Assembly: GCA_948759685.1 (NCBI GenBank)
Contig: CAQBGY010000040.1
Span: 1 to 17,354, forward strand
Length of the DNA stretch: 17,354 nt
Direction: 5' to 3'
DNA from: an uncultured Eubacterium sp.
GTDB taxonomy: Bacteria > Bacillota_A > Clostridia > Lachnospirales > Lachnospiraceae
A model generated the notes under the pieces. The model was not told the origin of the DNA. It did no database searches and saw nothing but the letters and a program-made list of their open reading frames with translations. Numbering within the stretch: the stretch's first letter is position 1; every line of letters starts with the position of its first letter. The position numbers and the translations under genes are program-made. Shown here piece by piece: positions 1 to 7,063 of the stretch.

Positions 1-1320
1 TGCTTTATCTACTCTAAAAAATCTTTCAAACACTCTTTCCTGATCTTCTTCTGATATTCCAATACCGGTATCAATCACTTTCAGATAAAAATATTGATGA
101 TCAGAATTCAGAGATGCAGTAACCGTACCATCTGTATTATTATATTTGATAGCATTCTCTACCAGATTCGTTGCAACACTCGCAAATTTTAATTCATCAA
201 CATCAGCAATAACTGGTCTGAAACTCTCAAATACCAATTCAATATTTTTGCTTTCTGCAATAGGCTTTAAGCGTTTCAATACTGTTTCCAAAATCTCATT
301 AATATTTACTGATGAGATATTAATCTCTGCATCTGTCTTTTCCATTTTAACTAAATCTAATAAATCCGTTATAATCTCATTTTCTCTGTCTATCTCTTTG
401 CAAATATCCTGTAGAAATTCCTGATACAACTCTTCAGGCACTCCTTCATTTCCAATCAGCGACTCTGCCAGTACTTTCATGGATGTCAAAGGAGTTTTTA
501 ACTCATGAGACACGTTTGATACAAATTCCTGTCTTGATTTATCCTGTGTATTCATGCGTTCCACAAGTCTGCTGAACTCGTCACTAATCTGTGCTACTTC
601 TGTATATTCTTTGCTGTTCTGTTCTCCTTCCACTGCTCCCAGCGTAATACTTTTAATTGTTTTATGCATTTTTTGAATCGGTCTGTTAAACAATACCGAA
701 CAGCCCCAGGCTATAACTAGTGCAAATATTGTAAGCAGAATATCAATAATCAGCACATAACGCTCCACTGCCTCCTTATAATCTACCACATCATCCATGG
801 AATAATGTATGTAAACGGCACCTACAATACTGGATTTTTTATTACTGTCTGTAGTTATTGAAGGTGCAGCAATGACTAACGGCTCTGCAAATTCTACATA
901 ATTTTCCTTCTCATTTTTTATAAATATGTTTTCTCCATCAATACTTTTTATAACACTTTCCGATATGCTGGTTTTCCCCAGTTCGCTGCTGTCTGTATCA
1001 CTTACCACAATATACTGGCTGTTTATGACCTGTATTCTGCAGTTATACTCTCCTGCCAATTGTGCAATCTGAGCATCCACAATCTGTGATTCATTATTTT
1101 GATCCAGATATCCCTCGCTTACAATACTATTTTTTAACATTGTATTATTTGCTTTAAACCGATCAATTTTTTTGTCAGTATATTCACTGACTGCCACATT
1201 ATAAATAAAAATACTCGAAATAATAACAGGTACAATAACTAAAAGTGTCACAATCATAAACACTCTGAATCTAAGACTTTTTATAAAACTTAAAATATTC
1301 TCATATGATTTTTTTTTCAT
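1..1320 (-). CDS. Membrane sensor histidine kinase, C-terminus cut by window edge
   Basis: The reading frame is open from an ATG at 1320 to the left edge, giving 440 codons with no stop. Two membrane segments (about residues 20-42 and 187-211) enclose an extracytoplasmic sensor region of about 145 residues that I do not assign to a family. A HAMP-like linker (about 208-262) follows, then the dimerisation box NVSHELKTPL with phospho-acceptor His272, an N box (NLVENAIKYN, 385-394), a G1 box (DTGIGI, 417-422) and an F box (FERFFRVDKA, 431-440). The final glycine box lies beyond the window, so the truncation is an artefact of the edge and not gene decay. It starts 4 bases after the stop of the preceding response regulator, with AAGGA as ribosome binding site, so it is the cognate kinase of that regulator. 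It should autophosphorylate on His272 and pass phosphate to Asp51 of the regulator. The signal sensed is unknown. There is no cytoplasmic PAS domain, unlike classical WalK. Confidence 0.93.
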   Translation of the reverse strand, partial: MKKKSYENILSFIKSLRFRVFMIVTLLVIVPVIISSIFIYNVAVSEYTDKKIDRFKANNTMLKNSIVSEGYLDQNNESQIVDAQIAQLAGEYNCRIQVINSQYIVVSDTDSSELGKTSISESVIKSIDGENIFIKNEKENYVEFAEPLVIAAPSITTDSNKKSSIVGAVYIHYSMDDVVDYKEAVERYVLIIDILLTIFALVIAWGCSVLFNRPIQKMHKTIKSITLGAVEGEQNSKEYTEVAQISDEFSRLVERMNTQDKSRQEFVSNVSHELKTPLTSMKVLAESLIGNEGVPEELYQEFLQDICKEIDRENEIITDLLDLVKMEKTDAEINISSVNINEILETVLKRLKPIAESKNIELVFESFRPVIADVDELKFASVATNLVENAIKYNNTDGTVTASLNSDHQYFYLKVIDTGIGISEEDQERVFERFFRVDKA

Positions 1321-1324
1321 TTAT

Positions 1325-2011
1325 CTATCCTTGAAAATAATAACCCATGCCCCATTTTGTGTGTACATACTCTGGTTTTGCCGGATTTTCTTCTATTTTT
1401 TCTCTTAATCTTCTTACATTTACATCCACAGTTCTGGCATCACCCGGATACTTAGAACCCCATATAATTGTAAGCAGCTGCTCTCTGGAATAAATCTTGC
1501 CCGGATTCTCAGCCAATAATTTTAAAATATCAAACTCTTTCACTGTTAATTTAATTTCACTGTCATCTATGTATAAACGCTTTGCTTCAACATCCAGTTT
1601 CATTTTACCTGAAGTAATTACCTTTGGCGCAGCCGGTACAGCCGCAGCTTTTCTTTTATTTCTGCGTACAATGGCCTTTATTCTCGCCTTAACTTCAAGA
1701 ATATTAAAAGGCTTTGTAATATAATCATCCGCACCATACTCCAATCCCAGAATTTTATCCATATCCTCACCTTTTGCTGTAAGCATTACAATCGGCATGT
1801 CTGAAAATTCCCGAATCTGCTGACATACTTCATACCCATTATATATTGGAAGCATCAGGTCAAGTAACATAATATCATATTCATTCTCTTTTGCCTTATC
1901 TACTGCTTCCTGTCCGTCATAAGCACAGTCTACTTCATATCCTTCCTGCTCTAAGCTGAATTTTAGACCTTTCACTATTAATTTCTCATCATCTACTACC
2001 AAAGCCTTCAT
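1325..2011 (-). CDS. OmpR/PhoB-family response regulator, WalR-like
   Basis: This 228-residue protein has the usual two-domain layout. The receiver domain (1-120) shows the acidic pocket Asp7/Asp8, phospho-acceptor Asp51 (in LLDLMLP), Thr78 and Lys100 (in TKPF). A linker rich in Ala, Pro and Lys (about 118-135) leads to a winged-helix DNA-binding domain (about 135-228) with recognition helix RTVDVNVRRLREKIE and a C-terminal wing ending GMGYYF. The recognition helix and the ENPAKPEY stretch resemble WalR/YycF, but that is family resemblance, not proof of orthology. The ribosome binding site AGAGGG overlaps the stop region of the upstream comEA-like gene, 12 bases away, and the kinase gene follows after 4 bases. 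The three genes therefore look co-transcribed and translationally coupled. Targets cannot be read from this window. Confidence 0.95.
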   Translation of the reverse strand: MKALVVDDEKLIVKGLKFSLEQEGYEVDCAYDGQEAVDKAKENEYDIMLLDLMLPIYNGYEVCQQIREFSDMPIVMLTAKGEDMDKILGLEYGADDYITKPFNILEVKARIKAIVRRNKRKAAAVPAAPKVITSGKMKLDVEAKRLYIDDSEIKLTVKEFDILKLLAENPGKIYSREQLLTIIWGSKYPGDARTVDVNVRRLREKIEENPAKPEYVHTKWGMGYYFQG

Positions 2012-2023
2012 GTTATTCCCTCT

Positions 2024-2617
2024 CTATTCTATTGTAATCAAATCTTTTATATTGCTATAAGTAGAGTCACCTATGCCTGAAACCTTTTTAATATCTTCTT
2101 TCGATGTAAATAATCCATTCTCTTCCCTGTACGCTATAATAGCTGCAGCTTTGGCTTCACCGATTCCCTGTAACGACATCAGCATTTTGCTGTCTGCCGT
2201 ATTAATATTTACCAAAGTCTCACTCATACTCTGCTTCTCTTTATCATTGCTTTCATGTTTTTCATCATACTCTTTTTTTGTCATAATATAAATATCCTGT
2301 TCATCTGATACAGTTTCTGCCAGATTCAACGTTCTTTTCTCTGCATCAGATGTCATCCCTCCTGCCATATCCACGGCCTGATACACTCTGTCACCTGAAT
2401 GTAATACATATACTCCCGGTTTTTTAACTGCTCCATGTACATATACTACAATGTTTTCAGAAGTTTCATCCTGTACACTGCTATCCTGTTTATTATCTAT
2501 ATCTTTTTGTGTTATTTCATCCGATAATGAAACATAGTCCTTTTTTTCTTTACAAGCTGTTATGAAAGAACAGATAAACAGCATAATAAATATTTTCAAT
2601 ATTAATTTTTTAATCAT
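2024..2617 (-). CDS. comEA: ComEA-like DNA-binding lipoprotein (SLBB + helix-hairpin-helix)
   Basis: This 197-residue protein begins with a lipoprotein signal peptide: two lysines, a hydrophobic core, and lipobox ITAC with the lipid-modified Cys22. An acidic, polar spacer (about 23-54) is followed by an SLBB-type soluble-ligand domain (about 55-112, VYVHGAVKKPGVY). A charged linker leads to a tandem helix-hairpin-helix domain (136-197) with VNINTA and hairpins GIGEAKA (151-157) and GIGDSTY (181-187). This order is that of ComEA, the outside-facing double-stranded DNA receptor for transformation. Classical Bacillus ComEA is held by a transmembrane helix, whereas here the anchor appears to be a lipid. 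It is the first gene of an operon with a response regulator and a kinase and has its own promoter. Start at 2617: AAAGGAG lies 5 bases upstream, and an overlapping ATG 4 bases earlier is out of frame and stops at once. Whether it serves DNA uptake or another DNA/cell-surface role is not known. Confidence 0.9.
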   Translation of the reverse strand: MIKKLILKIFIMLFICSFITACKEKKDYVSLSDEITQKDIDNKQDSSVQDETSENIVVYVHGAVKKPGVYVLHSGDRVYQAVDMAGGMTSDAEKRTLNLAETVSDEQDIYIMTKKEYDEKHESNDKEKQSMSETLVNINTADSKMLMSLQGIGEAKAAAIIAYREENGLFTSKEDIKKVSGIGDSTYSNIKDLITIE

Positions 2618-2622
2618 TCATG

Positions 2623-2641
2623 CTCCTTTCGGAGTTTCCCC
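2623..2641 (-). promoter_or_regulatory. Leader hairpin(s) covering the comEA ribosome binding site
   Basis: Read on the minus strand, the 19 bases are GGGGAAACTCCGAAAGGAG. CTCC can pair with the downstream GGAG (the Shine-Dalgarno core) around a GAAA tetraloop of the GNRA type, or with the upstream GGGG around an AAA loop (one G-U pair). The two pairings exclude each other: one hides and the other frees the ribosome binding site. Stems are only 4 base pairs, so this is suggestive and not proven. Confidence 0.35.
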
Positions 2642-2657
2642 TATGAATGCTTATATA

Positions 2658-2686
2658 ATTGTACAAGATAAAATTCCACTTATCAA
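2658..2686 (-). promoter_or_regulatory. Sigma-A-type promoter for the comEA / two-component operon
   Basis: The minus strand shows TTGATA (2686-2681), a spacer of exactly 17 bases, and TACAAT (2663-2658). Each hexamer matches the consensus at 5 of 6 positions. The expected transcript start near 2651 leaves a leader of about 34 bases before the comEA start. There is no recognisable terminator between the upstream ydcZ-like gene and this promoter, so read-through could also contribute. Confidence 0.7.
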
Positions 2687-2712
2687 TAACCTTTTTATTA
2701 TTTTTGATATTT

Positions 2713-3141
2713 TTATTTATGGAAAATAAAAATACCTGCAATCGAAACCAAAGCACCTACTACTTTTTTCCATTCAAAAGGTACTTTCTCTACACCAAAC
2801 AGACCAAACACTTCAATTAAATATGCCACGATAATTTGAGATACCACAATTAAAAGAACTGCCTGGGCAGGTCCCAGTGAATCCATACTTTTAATAACTG
2901 TCAATGTAATAAAAGCTCCAATGACTCCCCCTAACAGCATATATTTGTTCTCTATATGGAACATTCCCATGACATTTTGTCTTCCGGTTATGAACCAGGC
3001 GATAATGCAAACAAAAAAGGCAGTCAGCTGCACCCATGAATTGGCCGCCCACATACTACTGCCTTTTGTTACTCCAGTATTAAATACTCCCTGAACACTC
3101 ATAAGTGCTCCTGAAACTAATGCGATAATAATTCCCCACAT
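2713..3141 (-). CDS. Half-size DMT-superfamily transporter, YdcZ/DUF606 family
   Basis: This 142-residue, strongly hydrophobic protein has about five membrane segments. It begins MWGIIIALVSGALMSVQGVFN, followed by an SxWAxNSWVQ stretch and the IGAFITLTVIKSMDSLGPAQA region typical of the YdcZ (formerly DUF606) family in the drug/metabolite transporter superfamily. Members are usually about 140-160 residues, equivalent to half of a full EamA-type transporter, and are thought to act as dimers or pairs. Only one copy is visible here. The substrate is unknown. The ribosome binding site AGGAGG sits 5 bases before the ATG. A perfect TATAAT overlaps the stop of the upstream phoR gene (3198-3193) but has no good -35, so an own promoter is possible but weakly supported. 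It may simply be read through from phoBR. Confidence 0.85.
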   Translation of the reverse strand: MWGIIIALVSGALMSVQGVFNTGVTKGSSMWAANSWVQLTAFFVCIIAWFITGRQNVMGMFHIENKYMLLGGVIGAFITLTVIKSMDSLGPAQAVLLIVVSQIIVAYLIEVFGLFGVEKVPFEWKKVVGALVSIAGIFIFHK

Positions 3142-3150
3142 ATGAACCTC

Positions 3151-3173
3151 CTAAAATAATCTTCTTATTTTAG
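3151..3173 (-). repeat. Perfect 9-bp inverted repeat next to the ydcZ-like ribosome binding site
   Basis: Arms CTAAAATAA and TTATTTTAG are separated by 5 bases in the 52-base gap between phoR and the ydcZ-like gene. The downstream arm overlaps the AGGAGG ribosome binding site by two bases. It is AT-rich and has no U-tract, so it is a poor terminator. It may be an operator or a weak translational brake. Confidence 0.45.
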
Positions 3174-3193
3174 AATTTACAAATATTTGCTAA

Positions 3194-4528
3194 TTATACA
3201 GTTTTTTTCTGAAACAATATGGAGATACTTGTTCCCTTTCCTACGACACTATCAATTTCTATCTCTGCTTCATGCTGTTCTGCAATATGCTTTACAATCG
3301 CCAACCCAAGACCGGTTCCTCCTGTTTTTTTAGAGCGTGCCTTATCAACTCTGTAAAATCTCTCAAAAATTCTTTCCTGCTCCTTTTTAGGAATTCCGAT
3401 TCCATCATCCTGAACCTGAAGTACAATCTTATCCTCTTTTCTAAATACCGATACTATAACATGTCCTCCATCCTGATTGTACCGGATAGCATTGTCGCAG
3501 AGATTGTATATAATCTCCTGAATCATGTCCCGGTTCGCCTCTATAATTCCCCGTTCCTGATTTTTATGTATTACAATATCTACACCATGTTTCTTTGCGT
3601 TCATCTGCAGCATTTCCACACAATTCTCTGCTTCTTCTGCAAGACTGACTGTTGTGGTTGCCATTTCGCTATCCATAACATCCAACTCTGACAACTCAAT
3701 AATATCGTTAATTAAAGATAATAACCGAATTGAACTCTTGTGAATTTCTCCCGCAAATCGTCTTACATCCTCTTCTTTTGCCATTCCATTTTCTATCAAT
3801 TCTGCGTATCCCGAGATAGATGCAAGAGGTGTCTTAAGTTCATGAGACACATTTGCGGTAAAATCCTGACGCATATTCGCACTTTTCTTTAAAGCTTTAT
3901 GCTGGCTGTGTATTTTATCAAGAAACGGTTTGATTTCTTCATAAGTAGCTGTAATTTCGTCATCATCAATGTTCTTTGCCAGCAATTCAATTGGTTCTAC
4001 CAGCCTTCTTGCCAACATTCTTGCCACAAGAATACATATTGCAACAGCCAGCAGCAATTCCACAATAAGAATAGGCAGTATATGCTTAAAAAACTGCCAG
4101 ATGCTTCCAACCTCTTTCGCAACACGGAGTATTTTCCCATTGTTCAGTCTCTCTGCATAATAATATGTATTTTTCGAAAAAGTATCAGATTTTCTGATTT
4201 TTTTTCCAGTACCATATTTTAATGCTTCTCTTATCTCCGGACGGTTCACATGATTATCCATGTTTCCAATATCTGCATTGCTGTCATATTGAACTTTTCC
4301 ATTTTTATCAATTACTGTAATTCTTAAATTGCTTATCTTTGGATCAAAATCCTGCTCAACATACTGTAATACCGCCTCCGTAGTATTTAAAATATGAACA
4401 TCTGTTTTCAAATCCTCCATAACCTGCTCACTAAAAACATTGTAAAAGGTTACTACAGTTATAATCATTGTAAGAAACATCATAGCGGCTGATACAATTG
4501 TCATTCGAATATATAACTTTTTTTTCAC
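3194..4528 (-). CDS. phoR: Phosphate-type sensor histidine kinase PhoR
   Basis: This 444-residue membrane kinase has TM1 (about 10-30), an extracytoplasmic PhoR/ResE-type sensor (about 31-146; IDKNGKVQYDS, NHVNRPEIREAL, then YYYAERL), TM2 (about 148-172) and a HAMP-like linker. The catalytic part has the H box NVSHELKTPL with His229, N box NLCDNAIRY (342-350), G1 box DDGIGI (374-379), F box FERFYRVDKAR and G2 box GGTGLGL (403-409), so it is complete. The start codon is GTG at 4528, directly abutting the TAA of the regulator gene (TAAGTG, no spacer). Its ribosome binding site AAAGGAAA lies inside the last codons of that gene, implying tight translational coupling. Assignment as PhoR rests on domain type plus the neighbouring Na+/phosphate transporter with PhoU domains and a Pho-box-like site. 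Other PhoR-like kinases share this architecture. Confidence 0.9.
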   Translation of the reverse strand: MKKKLYIRMTIVSAAMMFLTMIITVVTFYNVFSEQVMEDLKTDVHILNTTEAVLQYVEQDFDPKISNLRITVIDKNGKVQYDSNADIGNMDNHVNRPEIREALKYGTGKKIRKSDTFSKNTYYYAERLNNGKILRVAKEVGSIWQFFKHILPILIVELLLAVAICILVARMLARRLVEPIELLAKNIDDDEITATYEEIKPFLDKIHSQHKALKKSANMRQDFTANVSHELKTPLASISGYAELIENGMAKEEDVRRFAGEIHKSSIRLLSLINDIIELSELDVMDSEMATTTVSLAEEAENCVEMLQMNAKKHGVDIVIHKNQERGIIEANRDMIQEIIYNLCDNAIRYNQDGGHVIVSVFRKEDKIVLQVQDDGIGIPKKEQERIFERFYRVDKARSKKTGGTGLGLAIVKHIAEQHEAEIEIDSVVGKGTSISILFQKKTV

Positions 4529-5212
4529 TTACTTTTCCTTTCTGTAGTTCATTGTATAGCCTACATTTCTAACAGTCTGAATTAAAGCACCTTTATCCCC
4601 TAATTTTTTCCGAAGAGTTTTTATATGCATATCAAGAGTCCTCGATTCCCCCTCATAATCAATTCCCCAGACTCTGTCCAATATTCTGTTTCTCTGAAGC
4701 ACAATCCCGGAATTCTGCATAAGCATTTTTAATAATTCAAACTCCTTATACGTAAGTTCACAAACCTGACCATCAATGGATACCTGATGTTTTGCATCAT
4801 TTAATACAATGCCGTCAAACTCCAAATCACTATCAGTTTGAAGATTTGCCCTTCTCAACATCGCCTTCACTCTGGATATCAATTCCATAATTCCAAATGG
4901 TTTGGTCATATAATCATCTGCTCCCTGATCTAACCCTTTTACTTTATCCATTTCTGTTGTCTTTGCCGTCACCATAATAATCGGAATCGCCGCAGTCTCC
5001 CCATGTCCTCTCAAATCTTTTACGAGAGACAGCCCGTCTCTGTCCGGAAGCATAATATCCATAATAATCAAATCAGGATATTCCTTTTCCAATCTTTCTT
5101 CAAACTTCTTTGCATTTCCGAAAGTATACACATCATATCCGGCATTCTTTAATGCAAACTCTTCTATCTCCGCAATATTTTTATCATCTTCCACAATATA
5201 TATTTTCTGCAT
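4529..5212 (-). CDS. phoB: Phosphate-type response regulator PhoB/PhoP
   Basis: This 227-residue OmpR-family regulator has a receiver domain with acidic residues Glu8-Asp10, phospho-acceptor Asp52 (IIMDIMLPDRDG), Thr82 and Lys104 (MTKPF). The winged-helix domain (about 130-227) has recognition helix RTLDMHIKTLRKKLG and C-terminal VGYTM. The gene lies downstream of the Na+/phosphate cotransporter, separated by 99 bases holding a hairpin, and directly upstream of its kinase. Phosphorylated PhoB/PhoP proteins bind direct repeats with an 11-bp period, and such repeats occur upstream of the transporter gene at 7020-7063, which supports the assignment. The start is ATG at 5212. AAAGGAA lies about 10 bases upstream, slightly far, so initiation may be modest. 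I see no convincing Pho box directly before phoB itself. Confidence 0.9.
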   Translation of the reverse strand: MQKIYIVEDDKNIAEIEEFALKNAGYDVYTFGNAKKFEERLEKEYPDLIIMDIMLPDRDGLSLVKDLRGHGETAAIPIIMVTAKTTEMDKVKGLDQGADDYMTKPFGIMELISRVKAMLRRANLQTDSDLEFDGIVLNDAKHQVSIDGQVCELTYKEFELLKMLMQNSGIVLQRNRILDRVWGIDYEGESRTLDMHIKTLRKKLGDKGALIQTVRNVGYTMNYRKEK

Positions 5213-5270
5213 TTCGTACTGTTCCTTTCTTTATTGTTCAGAAATTCCCTTTAAAACTTCTATGTAACAA

Positions 5271-5298
5271 TAAATGGACACGTTTCCATGTCCATTTT
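5271..5298 (-). terminator. Stem-loop between the phosphate transporter and phoB
   Basis: Perfect 9-bp arms AAATGGACA and TGTCCATTT (5272-5280 and 5289-5297) flank an 8-base loop. The stem can be extended by about 4 A-U pairs with one bulge. On the minus strand the stem is followed by TTTATTGTT, an interrupted U-tract, so it could act as a partial terminator that lowers phoBR relative to the transporter, or as an mRNA-stabilising 3' end. The T-run is better on the plus strand, but no plus-strand gene ends here. Confidence 0.55.
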
Positions 5299-5311
5299 AT
5301 TTACTGTTATA

Positions 5312-6961
5312 TTATTTTTTCTCAGGTAAAATTGAATAAGCAATATTAACCGCATGATCAGCGATTCTTTCATAGCCTATCACTAAATCTGTAAAAATCA
5401 AACCTGACTCAATAGAACATTTGCCTTCCGACATTCTTGCAACATGTCCTTCCTGACATTCTATCTTCATTCGGTCTATTTTATCCTCTAACTTATTAAT
5501 TGCCTCAAACTCTGTATGGTCTTCTGAAACAAATATTTTAATGGAACGTTCAAAAATTTCTATCACTTTGTCAAACATTTCGGACATTTCGGAAATACAT
5601 TCCTTTGAAAACTCAATTTTTTGATTTTTCTCTTTCATTGCATCGTCCATAATATTGACTGCATGATCTCCAATACGTTCTACATCAATTACTACGTGGA
5701 ACAATCCACCTAAACGTTTTCTGTCTTCCAAAGGAAGTCCATATCGGTTTGCGTTTACCATATATTCTGTGATTCTATGGCTTAAGAAATCTATATATTT
5801 CTCTCTTGCATATACGTTTTCAGAACTTTCATAATTTTTATGTATCAATGCATCTGATGCCTGCTTCAAATTAACTTTTACCATATCAGCCATACGTTCA
5901 ATTTCCTGAACAACTTCTACAACCGCTGTAGCTGAATTGGATACTCCTGTCACATCAATATGTTTCAGCACCATCTCATTATCATCTGATTCTTCTCCTG
6001 CTCTTGCATGAATAATCTTTTTAGATAGACTAACAAGCAGCTTCGAACACGGCAGTAAAATAATACACTGAAATGTTTTAAAAATCGTATCGGCATTTGC
6101 AACAAATCTTTTATCTGAACTGCTAATAGCTCCTATCATATCGACAATCGGTCCTGCCGCTATTATCAGCAACACTCCGATTACAACCAATCCTATCACG
6201 TTAAACATAACATGGATAAGAGCAGTTCGCTTTGCATTTCTATTGGTATTCATTGCTGCCATAACTGCCGGCATACATGAACCAATATTTGCACCCAATA
6301 TAAAATATAAACATGCCAGATAATCTGTTCCTCCTGTAACCGGATTAACAATAATGTTTGAACCCGCCAATAAAACTAATACACTGACTGTCACAGATGA
6401 ACTCTGAACAACCGCTGTAAAAACAAGTCCAACCAATACCGCAATGAACGGATTACTTAAATAACTAAATAAATTCATCAGCTCAGGAATTTCCTTAATG
6501 CCATGCAATGCTGATGTCATATAATTTATTCCGAGAAATAATGCTCCAAATCCAAAAATTACTGCTGCTATCTTTTTCAGCAATGGTTTTTTACAAAAAG
6601 AAAGTATCGCCGCACCAATAAAAATGATAAAAGGTGCTACTTCTGTAAGTTTTAAAGAAACCAGCTGCGATGTAATGGTCGTACCAATATTTGCACCAAA
6701 TGTAATTCCTACAGACTGTTCCAAAGTCATAATGCCTGCATTAACGAATCCCACTTCCATAACCGTTGTGGCTCCGGATGACTGTATAAATGCTGTAAAT
6801 AATGCTCCGCATACTACAGCTATGTACTTATTCTTTGTACATCTGTCTAAGATACCTCTTAATTTTCCACCTGCTGCCTGCTGCAGACTATCACTCATGT
6901 ACTTCATTCCAAATAGGAAAAGTGCTAATCCGCTAAGTAACTCTGTAACTAATAAATACAT
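5312..6961 (-). CDS. Na+/phosphate cotransporter of the NptA/YjbB type with C-terminal PhoU domains
   Basis: This protein of 549 residues (from the ATG at 6961) imports or exports inorganic phosphate coupled to Na+. The membrane part (about 1-315) contains the two inverted-topology repeats of the family, each with a QSS motif: GALFTAFIQSSGAT (Gln60) and GLVFTAVVQSSSVT (Gln186). Each is followed by GANIG (TFGANIGTT and LGANIGSC). The cytoplasmic part (about 335-549) is a PhoU-like helical region with two signatures, ERIGDHAVNI (428-437) and ERIADHAVNI (531-540). PhoU regions bind metals and signal phosphate status to PhoR. An in-frame ATG 24 bases upstream (6985) has no ribosome binding site, whereas GGGAG precedes 6961 by 10 bases and the family normally begins near LLSGLALFLFGM, so 6961 is preferred. 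A Pho-box-like repeat lies upstream and phoBR follow downstream, so low-phosphate induction is inferred. Confidence 0.93.
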   Translation of the reverse strand: MYLLVTELLSGLALFLFGMKYMSDSLQQAAGGKLRGILDRCTKNKYIAVVCGALFTAFIQSSGATTVMEVGFVNAGIMTLEQSVGITFGANIGTTITSQLVSLKLTEVAPFIIFIGAAILSFCKKPLLKKIAAVIFGFGALFLGINYMTSALHGIKEIPELMNLFSYLSNPFIAVLVGLVFTAVVQSSSVTVSVLVLLAGSNIIVNPVTGGTDYLACLYFILGANIGSCMPAVMAAMNTNRNAKRTALIHVMFNVIGLVVIGVLLIIAAGPIVDMIGAISSSDKRFVANADTIFKTFQCIILLPCSKLLVSLSKKIIHARAGEESDDNEMVLKHIDVTGVSNSATAVVEVVQEIERMADMVKVNLKQASDALIHKNYESSENVYAREKYIDFLSHRITEYMVNANRYGLPLEDRKRLGGLFHVVIDVERIGDHAVNIMDDAMKEKNQKIEFSKECISEMSEMFDKVIEIFERSIKIFVSEDHTEFEAINKLEDKIDRMKIECQEGHVARMSEGKCSIESGLIFTDLVIGYERIADHAVNIAYSILPEKK

Positions 6962-7019
6962 ATACTTATTTCTCCCATAAACCATAGTATTTCATAGATC
7001 GTTCGTTTTTCATTTTTCA

Positions 7020-7063
7020 TTTCCATTTAACACCATAACAATCCAATGTAAAGTCTATGTAAA
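7020..7063 (-). promoter_or_regulatory. Pho-box-like tandem repeats upstream of the phosphate transporter
   Basis: On the minus strand four 11-base units follow each other: they begin TTTACA (7063), TTTACA (7052), TTGTTA (7041) and TTAAAT (7030). The first two hexamers are identical, are spaced by 5 bases, and match the TT(A/C/T)ACA repeats bound by Bacillus PhoP. The last two are degenerate. The fourth unit could double as a -10 (TTAAAT) with the second TTTACA as -35 at 16 bases. The site ends about 58 bases before the transporter start codon. Confidence 0.6.

Noticed and set aside
3272..3691. 139-codon plus-strand open frame opposite phoR
   Set aside because: Composition is that of an antisense frame and no start signals are present. 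phoR motifs are complete on the other strand.
5250..5268. Possible Pho box (GTTACA then GTTTTA) upstream of phoB
   Set aside because: Only one hexamer is close to TTTACA and the second matches poorly, so autoregulation by this site is not supported.
6962..6985. ATG at 6985 as the phosphate transporter start
   Set aside because: No ribosome binding site precedes it. GGGAG precedes the ATG at 6961, and the extra eight residues are polar and outside the family alignment as I recall it. It remains possible.
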